Of a stretch of DNA of 22,417 nucleotides, positions 11,188 through 20,516 are shown piece after piece (the stretch's first letter is position 1; each line of letters starts with the position of its first letter). Made by a program: the position numbers and the translations under genes. The notes under the pieces are model-generated. The model saw nothing but the letters and a program-made list of their open reading frames with translations, ran no database searches and was not told where the DNA came from. Source of the DNA: Salinisphaeraceae bacterium UBA4764 (GTDB lineage Bacteria > Pseudomonadota > Gammaproteobacteria > Nevskiales > Salinisphaeraceae); contig DHHU01000060.1 of the NCBI GenBank assembly GCA_002403445.1, positions 2,602 through 25,018 on the forward strand. Direction: 5' to 3'.

Positions 11188-13290
11188 TTACGACTCGGCT
11201 TCGGCCGATTCTTCAAGTGCCTTCATGGACAGGCGAACCTTGCCTTGGCGATCCACTTCAAGCACCTTGACCCGCACTGTTTGGCCTTCGCTTAGTTCAT
11301 CGGCAACGTTCTCAACCCGGTGCTGAGCAATCTGTGAGATGTGCACTAGCCCGTCGCGGCCGGGCACTAGATTCACGAAGGCACCGAAATCGACGATTCG
11401 GACGACTTCGCCTTCGTAGATCTGGCCAGGTTCGATATCGCGGGTAATGTCCTCGATCCGCTTGATGGCTGCGTCGGCAGCTGATCGGTCAACTGCCGAG
11501 ATGTGAATCGTACCGTCGTCCTCAATATCAACGTTGGCACCGGTTTCCTCGGTTATGCTGCGAATCGTGGCACCGCCTTTGCCGATGACGTCGCGAATTT
11601 TTTCACTGTCTATCTTGATGTCGGTGATTCGAGGCGCCCACTCGGATACTTCCTGTCGCGGCTGTGTGATGGCATGTGCCATTTCGCCCAAGATATGCAA
11701 CCGTCCTTCGCGTGCCTGGTCGAGTGCAGCTTGCATGATCTCGCGAGTAATGCCACTGATCTTTATGTCCATTTGCAAAGCCGTGATTCCACTTTCAGAA
11801 CCGGCCACTTTGAAATCCATATCGCCTAGATGATCTTCGTCGCCCAGAATATCCGTGAGCACCGCAAACCTGTCATTTTCTTTGATCAAGCCCATTGCCA
11901 CACCGGCTACTGGGGCCTTGGTGGGCACGCCTGCATCCATCAGCGCCAAGCTGGTGCCACAAACCGAGGCCATTGACGATGAACCGTTTGATTCAGTGAT
12001 TTCCGAAACCACGCGCAGCACGTACGGAAATTCTTTTTCCAGATCGGGCAGCACCCCGGCGATACCACGCTTGGCCAATTTGCCATGGCCGATCTCGCGG
12101 CGTTTGGGCGCGCCCATAAACCCGGCTTCGCCCACACAGTACGGCGGAAAGTTGTAATGCAGCATGAAGGCTTCGTCATACTTGCCGCTCACAGCATCAA
12201 TCATCTGAGCATCGCGCCCAGTACCCAGAGTCGTGACCACCAAAGCTTGGGTCTCACCACGGGTGAAAAGCGCCGAGCCGTGAGCGCGCGGCAACATGCC
12301 GGTTTCCACTTCAATGGGGCGCACACTACGTGTGTCACGGCCATCAATGCGCGGTTCACCTCTGAGAATGCGGGAACGAACCGTGGTCTTCTCAACTTCA
12401 CCGACTGCGGCCTTGACCGCCGAAGCGGTATCTTCATCATCGCCAGCGAAATACGCAAGTGCGTCCTCCTTTATTTCACTCAGTCGTTCTTGGCGCTCTT
12501 GCTTGTCGGGAATCTGATAAGCGGCTTGGATGTCATCGCGTACGTAGCCGGCGATCTGCTCGTGTAGCTTTTCGTCCCTGGCCGGCGGTTGCCAGTCCCA
12601 AGACGGCTTGCCGGCTTCGGCAGCGAGTTTATTGATCGCATCAATTGCGGCTTGAAGCTGCTCGTGGCCATAAAGCACTGCGCCCAGCATGACCTCTTCG
12701 CTCAACTGAGCGGCTTCAGATTCAACCATCAAAACGGCTTCAGAAGTTCCGGCCACGACCAGGTTCAACTCACTTTCGGCAATCTGCGTTGCCGATGGAT
12801 TCAAAATGTAGTCGCCGTTTATATAACCCACACGCGCGCCACCGATCGGACCAGCAAACGGCATACCCGACAGCGACAGCGCCGCCGACGCCCCAATCAT
12901 TGCAGGAATATCGGCCTCGATCTCCGGATCCAGCGACACGACCGTGGCAATGACTTGGACTTCATTATAGAAACCGGATGGAAACAGCGGGCGTATCGGG
13001 CGATCGATAAGACGGCAAGTCAGTGTCTCGGCTTCACCTGGCCGACCTTCACGCTTAAAGAATCCACCTGGAATCTTGCCGCCAGCATAAGTGCGTTCTT
13101 GATAGTTGACCGTGAGTGGAAAGAATGCAGCATTTGGCGCGGCCTGCTTCTTGCCCACGGCCGTGACCAACACAACGGTATCGCCCATGCTAACCATGAC
13201 GGCAGCGTCGGCTTGTTTGGCGATTCGACCGGTCTCTAGTGTGACGGTTTGCCCGCCATACTCAAAACTTTGCTTGCTTGTCTCGTTCAA
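11188..13290 (-). CDS. pnp: Polyribonucleotide nucleotidyltransferase (PNPase)
   Basis: PNPase degrades RNA 3' to 5' by phosphorolysis and is part of the RNA degradosome. The 700 residues show two RNase PH domains (about 10-140 and 320-550) linked by an all-helical domain, a KH domain (GXXG loop at 570-573, [11 protein letters not shown]) and an S1 domain (about 622-690). Active-site elements are intact: [13 protein letters not shown] (433-445) and Asp486/Asp492 in [11 protein letters not shown]. The start is TTG at 13288-13290 with AGGAA upstream; E. coli pnp is also known for a TTG start. A strong hairpin plus T-tract ends 20 nt upstream, so expression should need readthrough from rpsO or autoregulated processing. 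It is the last gene of the rimP-pnp operon. Confidence 0.97.
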   Translation of the reverse strand: MNETSKQSFEYGGQTVTLETGRIAKQADAAVMVSMGDTVVLVTAVGKKQAAPNAAFFPLTVNYQERTYAGGKIPGGFFKREGRPGEAETLTCRLIDRPIRPLFPSGFYNEVQVIATVVSLDPEIEADIPAMIGASAALSLSGMPFAGPIGGARVGYINGDYILNPSATQIAESELNLVVAGTSEAVLMVESEAAQLSEEVMLGAVLYGHEQLQAAIDAINKLAAEAGKPSWDWQPPARDEKLHEQIAGYVRDDIQAAYQIPDKQERQERLSEIKEDALAYFAGDDEDTASAVKAAVGEVEKTTVRSRILRGEPRIDGRDTRSVRPIEVETGMLPRAHGSALFTRGETQALVVTTLGTGRDAQMIDAVSGKYDEAFMLHYNFPPYCVGEAGFMGAPKRREIGHGKLAKRGIAGVLPDLEKEFPYVLRVVSEITESNGSSSMASVCGTSLALMDAGVPTKAPVAGVAMGLIKENDRFAVLTDILGDEDHLGDMDFKVAGSESGITALQMDIKISGITREIMQAALDQAREGRLHILGEMAHAITQPRQEVSEWAPRITDIKIDSEKIRDVIGKGGATIRSITEETGANVDIEDDGTIHISAVDRSAADAAIKRIEDITRDIEPGQIYEGEVVRIVDFGAFVNLVPGRDGLVHISQIAQHRVENVADELSEGQTVRVKVLEVDRQGKVRLSMKALEESAEAES

Positions 13291-13310
13291 TTGCTATTCC
13301 TGCTTGGGTT

Positions 13311-13349
13311 AAAAAAAGCGCCACCCGGCGAAAGCCCCGGGGGCGCTTT
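13311..13349 (-). terminator. Intrinsic terminator/attenuator between rpsO and pnp
   Basis: Read on the minus strand, AAAGCGCC + CCCGG + 8-nt loop + CCGGG + T bulge + GGCGCTTT forms a 13-bp stem (arms 13337-13349 and 13315-13328), directly followed by a run of Ts to 13311. This is a textbook Rho-independent terminator for rpsO. Only 20 nt separate its T-tract from the pnp start codon, so it must be partly read through. E. coli also has a terminator and an RNase III-processed stem in this interval. Confidence 0.9.
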
Positions 13350-13439
13350 GAATTCACTTGAATTGTAAATCGCTTGCGCGCATACCGATGTCGGGCTCGA
13401 TAAACGCACACGCAGCATTTCGGCGAAAATCAACGGACC

Positions 13440-13709
13440 TTAACGTCGCAACCCAAGATCGTTGATCAGCTTGCGATAGCGATTTTGATCGCGCCGTTTG
13501 ACATAGTCGAGCAGCTTGCGACGTTGGCTGACCATTTTGAGGAGACCGCGTCGCGAATGATGATCACCACTGTGGGTATTGAAGTGATCGCCAAGTTCTA
13601 TGATACGCGTCGTCAGTAACGCAATCTGAACTTCCGGTGAGCCCGTATCATTGCGGTCGCGGCCGTATTTTTCGACCACCGCTGTTTTTTGTTCGCTCGT
13701 AAGCGCCAT
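13440..13709 (-). CDS. rpsO: 30S ribosomal protein S15
   Basis: S15 binds 16S rRNA helices of the central domain early in 30S assembly. At 89 residues it has the exact family length. It carries the hallmark [18 protein letters not shown], then [21 protein letters not shown] and the ending GLRR. ATG at 13707-13709 has a good GGAG six bases upstream. It stands between truB and pnp, as in E. coli. The 227 nt upstream (13710-13936) are long enough for its own promoter and a regulatory leader; S15 of E. coli represses its own mRNA through such a leader. Confidence 0.98.
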   Translation of the reverse strand: MALTSEQKTAVVEKYGRDRNDTGSPEVQIALLTTRIIELGDHFNTHSGDHHSRRGLLKMVSQRRKLLDYVKRRDQNRYRKLINDLGLRR

Positions 13710-13762
13710 GTGTATCTCCGTATTTTACCTTGATACCGGATTAAATCTGCGATGAATACGCG

Positions 13763-13790
13763 ATTATCCCGGAATAGATCGAGCCAGTAA
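13763..13790 (-). promoter_or_regulatory. Possible rpsO promoter
   Basis: On the minus strand a good -10 hexamer GATAAT (13763-13768) lies 16 nt after a poor -35 TTACTG (13785-13790). Transcription would begin about 45 nt before the rpsO ATG. Only the -10 is convincing. The position fits the known habit of rpsO having its own promoter inside the operon. Confidence 0.3.
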
Positions 13791-13936
13791 TTTACGACCG
13801 CACCTCGAGATCCGAACCGGCTTTTTCGCGAGGCGTTCAGCGCTGATATGAGCGACTTGTGAAAAAGCCCGACGTTAGACATGCGGTCTAGTAGCTAATC
13901 AACTATTTTGCCTGTTTATAAGTCTTTCAACAAGGC

Positions 13937-14869
13937 TCACAGGGGCCGCGTGAAGACACGCTTTGGGTGCAGCACACCGTTGGACGAACATGTTGCGATA
14001 GCAATCATTCGCCCATCCGAGCGATGAACGCGGTAAATAGCATCCTGGGACACGCTGTCCGGCAGCGCGAAATCCTTAACCACTTGGCCCTGCACGAAAG
14101 CACGCGCGGCAGCATCATCCAGATTGGCAACCGGCCAGTCGGCCAACAGAGCCGACAGGTCGATGAGTTTCGGATGCGGATAATCATTTCCCTCAACGGC
14201 GTCGAACAGGGTTTCCATGGGAATCATCGGATACTTATCGGCGCCCAGCGCGCCCACCCTCAGCCGCCGAAGCTCAATCACGTGGGCGGTACGATCCATC
14301 GCAGCGGCTATATCTTCCACCAAGCGGCGTATATATGTGCCCGCCGAGACGTCGGCATCAAATGTCAGCGTCTTGTCCCCAGTGGCAATACACGTCAAAC
14401 AATCAATATAAATGGCACGCGGCTCACGGGGAATGGTTTGCCCGGCACGAGCATATTCGTAGAGTGGTCTGCCCTTGTACTTGAGAGCCGAATACATTGG
14501 TGGAATCTGTTGCTGGTCGCCTTCGAAATGAGCGAGCACATTCTTGATCGTCTCGGCTGAAGGCAAATCCGTAGCTCCGCAGGCCATGATTTGGCCATCT
14601 GCATCACCGGTATCGGTTGCCGCACCAATCTCGGCGGTCACACGGTAAGACTTCGACGCGTTCAACAGATAGCCCGCTACTTTGGTCGCCTCACCGAAAC
14701 AGATGGGCAGCAGGCCGGTCGCTAGTGGATCAAGACTCCCTGTATGGCCTGCCTTGCGCGCATTGAAAGCTCGACGGACTTGCTGAAGGGCATTATTGGA
14801 AGAAACCCCGCGATCTTTGTCCAGCAGTAATACGCCGTCAATATCTCGGCCGCAGCGGCGACGCCCCAT
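13937..14869 (-). CDS. truB: tRNA pseudouridine(55) synthase TruB
   Basis: TruB converts U55 of the T-loop in tRNAs to pseudouridine and also acts as an RNA chaperone. The 310 residues begin with the DGVLLLDKDRGVSSNNALQ segment. The catalytic motif GHTGSLDPLATGLLP follows, with nucleophile Asp47 (Asp48 in E. coli), then KSYRVTAEIGAATDTGDADG and VSAGTYIRRLVEDIA. A C-terminal TruB/PUA-like domain spans about 240-310. ATG at 14867-14869 lies 9 nt after the rbfA stop, so the two are probably translated together. Confidence 0.97.
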   Translation of the reverse strand: MGRRRCGRDIDGVLLLDKDRGVSSNNALQQVRRAFNARKAGHTGSLDPLATGLLPICFGEATKVAGYLLNASKSYRVTAEIGAATDTGDADGQIMACGATDLPSAETIKNVLAHFEGDQQQIPPMYSALKYKGRPLYEYARAGQTIPREPRAIYIDCLTCIATGDKTLTFDADVSAGTYIRRLVEDIAAAMDRTAHVIELRRLRVGALGADKYPMIPMETLFDAVEGNDYPHPKLIDLSALLADWPVANLDDAAARAFVQGQVVKDFALPDSVSQDAIYRVHRSDGRMIAIATCSSNGVLHPKRVFTRPL

Positions 14870-14878
14870 AAGACTGCT

Positions 14879-15280
14879 TTAATTCTCGTCTTGGGAATCG
14901 GACGCGTCCGTGTTCAGACGATCAGCGGCTACGGCGTCGTCAATCAGTCGATCGAGTGCCTGGGCATTGCGCTCGGTGGTGTCATGATAAAACCTTAATT
15001 GGGGGATCACCCGCAGGCGCAAACGGGCGTTGAGTCGTTTCTTGAGAAAACCTGATGCCGTCTGCAGTCCAGCCACGATTTCTGGGCCACGATCAACCCC
15101 GGCAACGATGTCTAGGCTAGAAACATAGACGCGTGCACTACCCAAATCATCGCTGAGTTCAACATCAGTGACCGTAGCCAGCGAAACGCGCGGATCCTTG
15201 ACCTCAGTTGTGATCAGATCACCAAGTTCGCGACGGATGGCCGTCGCAACACGTGCCGGACGGCCATCTTCACGCGCCAT
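14879..15280 (-). CDS. rbfA: 30S ribosome-binding factor RbfA
   Basis: RbfA is a single KH-domain protein that binds the 30S subunit near 16S rRNA helix 1 and helps its late maturation, notably in the cold. The 133 residues match the family: RVATAIRRELGDLITTEVKDPR, an acidic beta segment DLGSARVYVSSL, and LNARLRLRVIPQLRFYHDTTER (about 82-103). The C-terminus is acidic and likely disordered. Its ATG (15278-15280) follows infB after 60 nt, and truB follows after 9 nt, the order known from E. coli. Confidence 0.96.
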   Translation of the reverse strand: MAREDGRPARVATAIRRELGDLITTEVKDPRVSLATVTDVELSDDLGSARVYVSSLDIVAGVDRGPEIVAGLQTASGFLKKRLNARLRLRVIPQLRFYHDTTERNAQALDRLIDDAVAADRLNTDASDSQDEN

Positions 15281-15340
15281 ATTCGTCCTCTACAAAGCTA
15301 CTGGGCATGTTGGACGTACGAGACAGAAAACCACCGCACA

Positions 15341-18238
15341 TCATGCGGGCTCGGTGGCGTCAACCGTGCGCTGGATTTCAGTGCGTTCGTAGACTTCGAT
15401 CTGATCGCCGGGCTGGATGTCGTTGTAATTCTTAACCCCAATGCCACACTCTGTACCGGCATCCACGCGATTAACGTTGTCCTTGTGGCGCCGCAGTGAT
15501 TCCAGTTCACCTTCATAGATCACAGTGTTGTTCCGAAGAACCCGAATCGGCTGTGAGCGCACGACAGCGCCGTCTTCGACCAAGCAGCCAGCCACGGCAC
15601 CGAGTTTCGAGGATCGGAATACTTCTCGAACCCTTGCAACGCCAACGATTTCCTCGCGCAGCTCGGTACCCAGCAAGCCATTGATCGCCGCCGTGACGTC
15701 TTCAATCGCTTCATAAATGACGCTGTAATACCGCACGTCAATCTCATTGTCACGTAGGAGCTGCTTGGCCCTGGCATCAGGACGCACATTGAAACCGATA
15801 ATGATCGCGTTGGATGCGCTAGCCAACTCGACGTCAGACTCGCTGATGCCGCCGACACCACTGCCGATGATGCGAATCTTGACCTCGCGAGACGGAATGT
15901 TCTGAAGCGACTCGATCAAGGCCTCGACACTGCCTTGAACATCACCTTTGACGATCAAGTTGAGATCCTTGGTTTCCTCCGAGCCATCGCCGATGGCAGA
16001 AAACACCTCGTCCAAACGCGCCGCCTGCTGGCGTGCGAGTTTGTTTTCGCGCCGCGATTCTTCACGCTGTTCTGCGATTTCGCGGGCACGCTTCTCGTTC
16101 GAGACTACGAAGGCATCGTCACCGGCTTCAGGCGTGCCAGACAACCCTAGCACCTCAACCGGAATGGAGGGTCGCGCGCTTTTTATCTGCTCGCCACGCT
16201 CGTTGAACAGCGCCCGGACACGACCATAGTGTGCACCGGCTAACAGCGTGTCGCCCCGATTAAGCGTACCCGCCTGTACGAGAATGGTCGCCACGGGTCC
16301 GCGACCTTTTTCCAGACTGGATTCAATGACAGTGCCGCGTGCGGGCGCATCGACTGGCGCCTGCAACTCAGCCAACTCGGCCTGAACCACGATCGCATCG
16401 AGCAAGTCATCAATGCCTTCTCCGGTTTCTGAGGAGACTTCGACAACCTGTGTCTCGCCACCCCAATCTTCTGGTATGACGTTCTCGACAGACAATCCGC
16501 TTTTGACCTTATCTGGGTCAGCGTTTTGCAAATCGGACTTGGTAATGGCTACCACCATCGGTACCCCGGACGCCCTCGCATGTTCGATCGACTCACGCGT
16601 TTGCGGCATAACGCCATCATCGGCAGCCACGATTAGAACCGCGATGTCGGTGGTCTCAGCACCGCGAGCCCGCATCTTAGTGAAAGCCGCATGACCCGGC
16701 GTGTCAATGAATGTGATCGCCCCCTTGTCGTGTTCGACGTGATACGCGCCAATGTGCTGCGTGATACCACCAGATTCACCCGCCGTTACTCGCGTGCGGC
16801 GAATATAGTCCAACAACGAAGTCTTACCATGGTCCACATGGCCCATGATGGTCACTACAGGCGGGCGCGGATGCTGCTCGACCTTCTGCTCTTCAGAGCG
16901 TACGGCCTCGAGCAGGGTGTCCTCTGCCGATTCAGCGGCCACCGGCTTGGGGTTGTGTCCCATTTCCTCAACCAAAATCGTCGCGGTATCCTGATCGACG
17001 GTCTGATTAATCGTGGCCATAACGCCAAGCCGCATCATGCGCTTCAACAACTCGGCTCCTTTGACTGCCATGCGCTGCGCCAAGTCAGCAACAGTTATTG
17101 TTTCAGGGATCTCTACATCGCGTACTACCGGCGCAGTTGGACGCTCGAAACCGTGTTCGTTGGAGACATTGACTTGGCGGCCACGATTGCCACCACCACT
17201 GCGCCGACCGCTCTTTGATCGGCGCTTGCCGCGCTTGTCGTCGGCAACGTGCAATTCACGACGCTGTTTACGCTCGGACTCGCGTTTATCGTCCTCTGCG
17301 GTGCGGCCATGATTCTTGGCTGCACGTTCCAAGTTTTCCTGTGCACGTGACCGGGCCGCGTCACGGCGGCGCCCGCCTCCCGGCGGTTGTGGTGTCGATT
17401 GCTCGGCCCCGTCCGATGCCCTGCCAGCAGTCCGGGGATGTTGAGCACTCGCTTCGGCAGGCTTCGGCTCAGCTTTAGTGTTAGCAGGATCGGATGCCGC
17501 AACGGTGTCGGTATCCACGCTCTCCTCCGGCGCCGGATCATCAGCAACCGATGCTGCGTCATAAGCCTCGTGCTCGACATCGGCCGACTCTTGAGTTTCG
17601 GTTTCTGCCTCGGCCTCGGGCTCGGGCTCGGAATCGGATGTTGAGGCAGTTTCGCTCACGGATACATCAGTGGCCGGGGCCTCCTCCGTTTCCTCCTCGG
17701 TCACTGTTTTTTCTGCTCCTGTGGATTTCTCGTCGCCCTGTTCGGCCGCTGAAGCAGCCGCACTTGAACCAGAGGCAGAGGCGCCCGTGTCAGGCTGCTG
17801 GATTGTGTCGGTCGGGTTTGGTTCCATCTCGCTCTGCGCAGGAGCATTCGGCGCCAATTCACTCTGCTGCTCTTCCGATACTGGGCCTGAATCGGTCTCT
17901 TGAGTTCGACTGGCGTAGGTGCGGCGTTTACGCACCTCAACGTTCACAGTTCGCCCTCGATCACCACCGCGCCCAGTGTTGACCTTCATCTCAGAACTGG
18001 AACGCCGTTGCACCGAAACGGTACCGCGCCCGGCGGTTCCGAGTTTTCCGCCAGATTTCCGAGCGCCAGCGCCGCTGCCGGAATCGCGCAGATGCCGTAA
18101 AAGCTTCAGTTTGTCTTCACCGCTTATAACGTCTTCTGCGTGACTGGCGTCAACGCCAGCGTCGGCAAGTCTGGCCACCAATCGTTCGACGGGTATCCCG
18201 ACTTCACTCGCCAGATCGTTGACTGTGGTATCCGCCAT
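15341..18238 (-). CDS. infB: Translation initiation factor IF-2
   Basis: IF-2 is the GTPase that brings fMet-tRNA to the 30S subunit and promotes subunit joining. The 965 residues comprise an N-terminal IF2N domain (1-50), a long acidic Ala/Glu/Ser-rich linker (about 110-285), a basic Arg-rich segment (about 288-355), a second IF2N-like domain (about 375-430), the G domain (about 457-620), a beta-barrel domain II, domain III, and C-terminal fMet-tRNA-binding domain IV (about 860-960). The P-loop GHVDHGKT (466-473), [12 protein letters not shown] and DTPGH (512-516) are perfect. The guanine-recognition motifs are unusual: TKSD (566-569) replaces NKxD, and SSE (602-604) replaces SAK. ATG at 18236-18238 follows nusA by 88 nt. 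Confidence 0.97.
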   Translation of the reverse strand: MADTTVNDLASEVGIPVERLVARLADAGVDASHAEDVISGEDKLKLLRHLRDSGSGAGARKSGGKLGTAGRGTVSVQRRSSSEMKVNTGRGGDRGRTVNVEVRKRRTYASRTQETDSGPVSEEQQSELAPNAPAQSEMEPNPTDTIQQPDTGASASGSSAAASAAEQGDEKSTGAEKTVTEEETEEAPATDVSVSETASTSDSEPEPEAEAETETQESADVEHEAYDAASVADDPAPEESVDTDTVAASDPANTKAEPKPAEASAQHPRTAGRASDGAEQSTPQPPGGGRRRDAARSRAQENLERAAKNHGRTAEDDKRESERKQRRELHVADDKRGKRRSKSGRRSGGGNRGRQVNVSNEHGFERPTAPVVRDVEIPETITVADLAQRMAVKGAELLKRMMRLGVMATINQTVDQDTATILVEEMGHNPKPVAAESAEDTLLEAVRSEEQKVEQHPRPPVVTIMGHVDHGKTSLLDYIRRTRVTAGESGGITQHIGAYHVEHDKGAITFIDTPGHAAFTKMRARGAETTDIAVLIVAADDGVMPQTRESIEHARASGVPMVVAITKSDLQNADPDKVKSGLSVENVIPEDWGGETQVVEVSSETGEGIDDLLDAIVVQAELAELQAPVDAPARGTVIESSLEKGRGPVATILVQAGTLNRGDTLLAGAHYGRVRALFNERGEQIKSARPSIPVEVLGLSGTPEAGDDAFVVSNEKRAREIAEQREESRRENKLARQQAARLDEVFSAIGDGSEETKDLNLIVKGDVQGSVEALIESLQNIPSREVKIRIIGSGVGGISESDVELASASNAIIIGFNVRPDARAKQLLRDNEIDVRYYSVIYEAIEDVTAAINGLLGTELREEIVGVARVREVFRSSKLGAVAGCLVEDGAVVRSQPIRVLRNNTVIYEGELESLRRHKDNVNRVDAGTECGIGVKNYNDIQPGDQIEVYERTEIQRTVDATEPA

Positions 18239-18326
18239 ATCTCTAGTTACTCCGTCGCAGCCGGCCCGAGCAACGGGCCACCGTGCTTACGCCTATGCGT
18301 TTATCTTGCTTGCCGTGACTAATTGT

Positions 18327-19850
18327 CTACGACTCGGTCGCCTCGAACCAGTGGGCGCGAGCCGCCATAATCAAGGCAGCAGCTTGTTCATCATTGATTT
18401 CTGTATATCCCTGCAACTCTTCAACGTCGAGTTCTGCTAGGTCATCTCGAGTGCGAATGCCTTGGGCGGCCAGATGCTTGGCCAATTCTTCGTCAACACC
18501 ATCAACTTCCAGCAAGTCAGCTTCCGGCTCGTCTTCACCCACGCCTTCGGCATTGGAAATAGCCCGAGACAACAGATAGTCACGGGCACGATTGCGCAAC
18601 TCTTCAACTACGTCTTCGTCAAACTCCTCGACCGACAACAACTCTGAGGTGGGCACATAGGCCACTTCCTCGGTCGTGGTGAAACCTTCCTGAACCAGAA
18701 TGGCCGCCACTTCCGCGTCGACATCGAGTTCATTCTGGAACTGCTCTTGCAGTTCACGGGATTCGGCCTCGCTCTTAGCATCTGCGTCTTCCAGCGTCAT
18801 CACATTCAATCGCCAGCCCGTCAGATCGGATGCCAGGCGAATGTTTTGACCCCCGCGGCCAATAGCTTTGGCCAGTGATTCTTCTGTTACCGCCAAATCC
18901 ATGCTGCCCGAATCTTCATCCATGACAATAGATTCGACTTCTGCTGGGGCCAACGCATTAATGACGAACTGAGCCGGATTTTCGTCCCAAACGATAATGT
19001 CGATGCGTTCACCCGCCAGTTCGTTAGAGACACTCTGGACCCGCGAACCGCGCATGCCCACGCAAGCGCCGACCGGATCGATACGGCGATCCTTGGCCTG
19101 AACAGAAATCTTGGCGCGCAGCCCCGGATCGCGAGCAGCGCCCCGCAATTCGATCAGACCCTGACCTACTTCCGGCACTTCCAGCTTGAACAACTCAAGC
19201 AAAAACTCGGGCCGTGTTCGTGATACAAACAGCTGCGGGCCACGCTGCTCAGGCCGCACATCGAAAAGATAACCTCGAACGCGATCTCCTGGACGCATGG
19301 GTTCACGCGGAATCAGATGATCACGGGGGATCAGCGCTTCGGCATTGGCCCCCAGATCAAGTATGACGGCCCCCTTGTCCATTCGCTTGACAAGGCCTGT
19401 AATCAACTCACCCACGCGATCGCGATACTGCTCGACTATTTGAGCTCGCTCGGCTTCACGCACCTTTTGTACGATAACTTGCTTGGCGGCCTGGGCACCA
19501 ATGCGTCCAAAATCAACCGACTCGATCTCTTCCTCGATCACGTCCCCAGCTTTCAAATCCGGATTATGTTCCTGAGCTTTTTCGACCGAAATTTCCCGGC
19601 CCGGCGCTTCAACAAATCGCGGCTGACCAGTTTCCGGATCCTGTTCGCCGGGCTCCAACACCTCCCAGAATCGAAACGTGCGGTAATCACCAGTTTTCGG
19701 ATCTACGGTGACACGCACGCCGACATCTTCGTCATAGCGCTTGCGCGTTGCCGACTCAAGCGCTGCTTCAATCGCTTCGAATATAATCGACTGATCAACA
19801 CCTTTTTCGTTGGAAACAGCTTCAGCGACCAGCAGAACGTTTTTATTCAT
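18327..19850 (-). CDS. nusA: Transcription termination/antitermination factor NusA
   Basis: NusA binds RNA polymerase near the RNA exit channel and controls pausing, intrinsic termination and antitermination. The 507 residues show the N-terminal RNAP-binding domain (1-125), an S1 domain (about 145-210), KH1 (GXXG loop GMRG, 265-268), KH2 (GRGG, 331-334), and two C-terminal acidic repeats (about 366-430 and 455-505) typical of proteobacterial NusA. Length equals the E. coli protein (495) within 12 residues. ATG at 19848-19850 has a weak ribosome-binding site. It sits 31 nt after rimP and 88 nt before infB. NusA could regulate its own operon through the hairpin before rimP, which is inference. 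Confidence 0.97.
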   Translation of the reverse strand: MNKNVLLVAEAVSNEKGVDQSIIFEAIEAALESATRKRYDEDVGVRVTVDPKTGDYRTFRFWEVLEPGEQDPETGQPRFVEAPGREISVEKAQEHNPDLKAGDVIEEEIESVDFGRIGAQAAKQVIVQKVREAERAQIVEQYRDRVGELITGLVKRMDKGAVILDLGANAEALIPRDHLIPREPMRPGDRVRGYLFDVRPEQRGPQLFVSRTRPEFLLELFKLEVPEVGQGLIELRGAARDPGLRAKISVQAKDRRIDPVGACVGMRGSRVQSVSNELAGERIDIIVWDENPAQFVINALAPAEVESIVMDEDSGSMDLAVTEESLAKAIGRGGQNIRLASDLTGWRLNVMTLEDADAKSEAESRELQEQFQNELDVDAEVAAILVQEGFTTTEEVAYVPTSELLSVEEFDEDVVEELRNRARDYLLSRAISNAEGVGEDEPEADLLEVDGVDEELAKHLAAQGIRTRDDLAELDVEELQGYTEINDEQAAALIMAARAHWFEATES

Positions 19851-19881
19851 AAAAAGACCGTTGGGTTGTCAGAGCCGGGCT

Positions 19882-20340
19882 TCAATGATCCGGACCATCC
19901 GACCAGTTTTCCGGGGCCAGATTGGCCTTGGCAATGTTAGTGAATTCCACTTCGACCGTTTGCCCGGTTTCGGTCAGATGCAGCGTGTCTTCATCAACCT
20001 TACGAATCCAGCCAAGGAACCGGCGCTTTCCACTTACCGGCGAAAAACACTTTATACGCGTTCGATGACCGATAAAGCGCCTGAAGTGTTCAGCAGTGAC
20101 CAGAGGCCGCTCAACGCCAGGTGAAGAGACTTCAAGCCCATAGTTATAACCAGCCACAGTCAATGTCGTATCAATTTCACGGCTAACTGCCGCGCAATCA
20201 TCAACTTCAATACCGTCATCAGAATCAATATATATCCTAAGCAAGTCAGGTTGACCATCGGCACCAGTTTCCAGATGCCAGAGCTCGTAGCCCATCTCGG
20301 TCACGACCGGCGTCAGTTGTTCAATCAAATTACTCGCCAT
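19882..20340 (-). CDS. rimP: Ribosome maturation factor RimP
   Basis: RimP binds free 30S subunits and is needed for their maturation. The 152 residues carry the typical N-terminal domain (LLRIYIDSDDGIEVDDCAAV, about 33-52), the conserved LEVSSPGVERPL (69-80), and an SH3-like C-terminal domain ending in NIAKANLAPE. Length matches the family (about 150). ATG at 20338-20340 is preceded by GGGAA, and the T-tract of the tRNA terminator ends only 18 nt upstream. No separate promoter fits there, so rimP-nusA-infB transcription should come through the tRNA gene. nusA follows after 31 nt. Confidence 0.96.
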   Translation of the reverse strand: MASNLIEQLTPVVTEMGYELWHLETGADGQPDLLRIYIDSDDGIEVDDCAAVSREIDTTLTVAGYNYGLEVSSPGVERPLVTAEHFRRFIGHRTRIKCFSPVSGKRRFLGWIRKVDEDTLHLTETGQTVEVEFTNIAKANLAPENWSDGPDH

Positions 20341-20358
20341 AATTCCCGGCTTGCAACG

Positions 20359-20380
20359 AAAAAAGCCCCGAAAACGGGGC
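20359..20380 (-). terminator. Intrinsic terminator between tRNA-fMet and rimP
   Basis: On the minus strand GCCCCG, loop TTTT, CGGGGC is followed by six Ts (20359-20364). It lies 19 nt after the tRNA CCA end and just before rimP. Its position suggests partial termination, so that tRNA is made in excess over the downstream mRNA. Confidence 0.9.
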
Positions 20381-20398
20381 CTTAATCAACTTCAAAGT

Positions 20399-20475
20399 TG
20401 GTAGCGGGGGCAGGATTCGAACCTGCGACCTTCGGGTTATGAGCCCGACGAGCTGCCAGACTGCTCCACCCCGCA
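20399..20475 (-). tRNA. Initiator tRNA-fMet (anticodon CAT)
   Basis: The 77-nt gene folds as a full cloverleaf with encoded CCA (20399-20401). The CAT anticodon is at 20439-20441. It is the initiator, not an elongator: position 1 (T) and position 72 (T) do not pair, the anticodon stem has three successive G-C pairs (GGG/CCC), and the D stem has the A11-T24 pair. The sequence is close to E. coli metY, which also precedes rimP-nusA-infB. A strong promoter lies directly upstream and a terminator directly downstream. Confidence 0.97.
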
Positions 20476-20487
20476 CCCGATCTAAAT

Positions 20488-20516
20488 ATGATAACCGATA
20501 AGCGCTTGCCTGACAA
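20488..20516 (-). promoter_or_regulatory. Sigma70 promoter for the tRNA-fMet-rimP-nusA operon
   Basis: On the minus strand TTGTCA (20511-20516) and TATCAT (20488-20493) are separated by exactly 17 nt, each one base from consensus. The predicted start is about 5-7 nt upstream of the mature tRNA 5' end. This is the best promoter in the window. Confidence 0.8.

Noticed and set aside
17590..17900. Low-complexity stretch in infB, considered as a repeat or frameshift
   Set aside because: The frame stays open and the acidic Ala/Glu/Ser linker is a normal variable part of IF-2.
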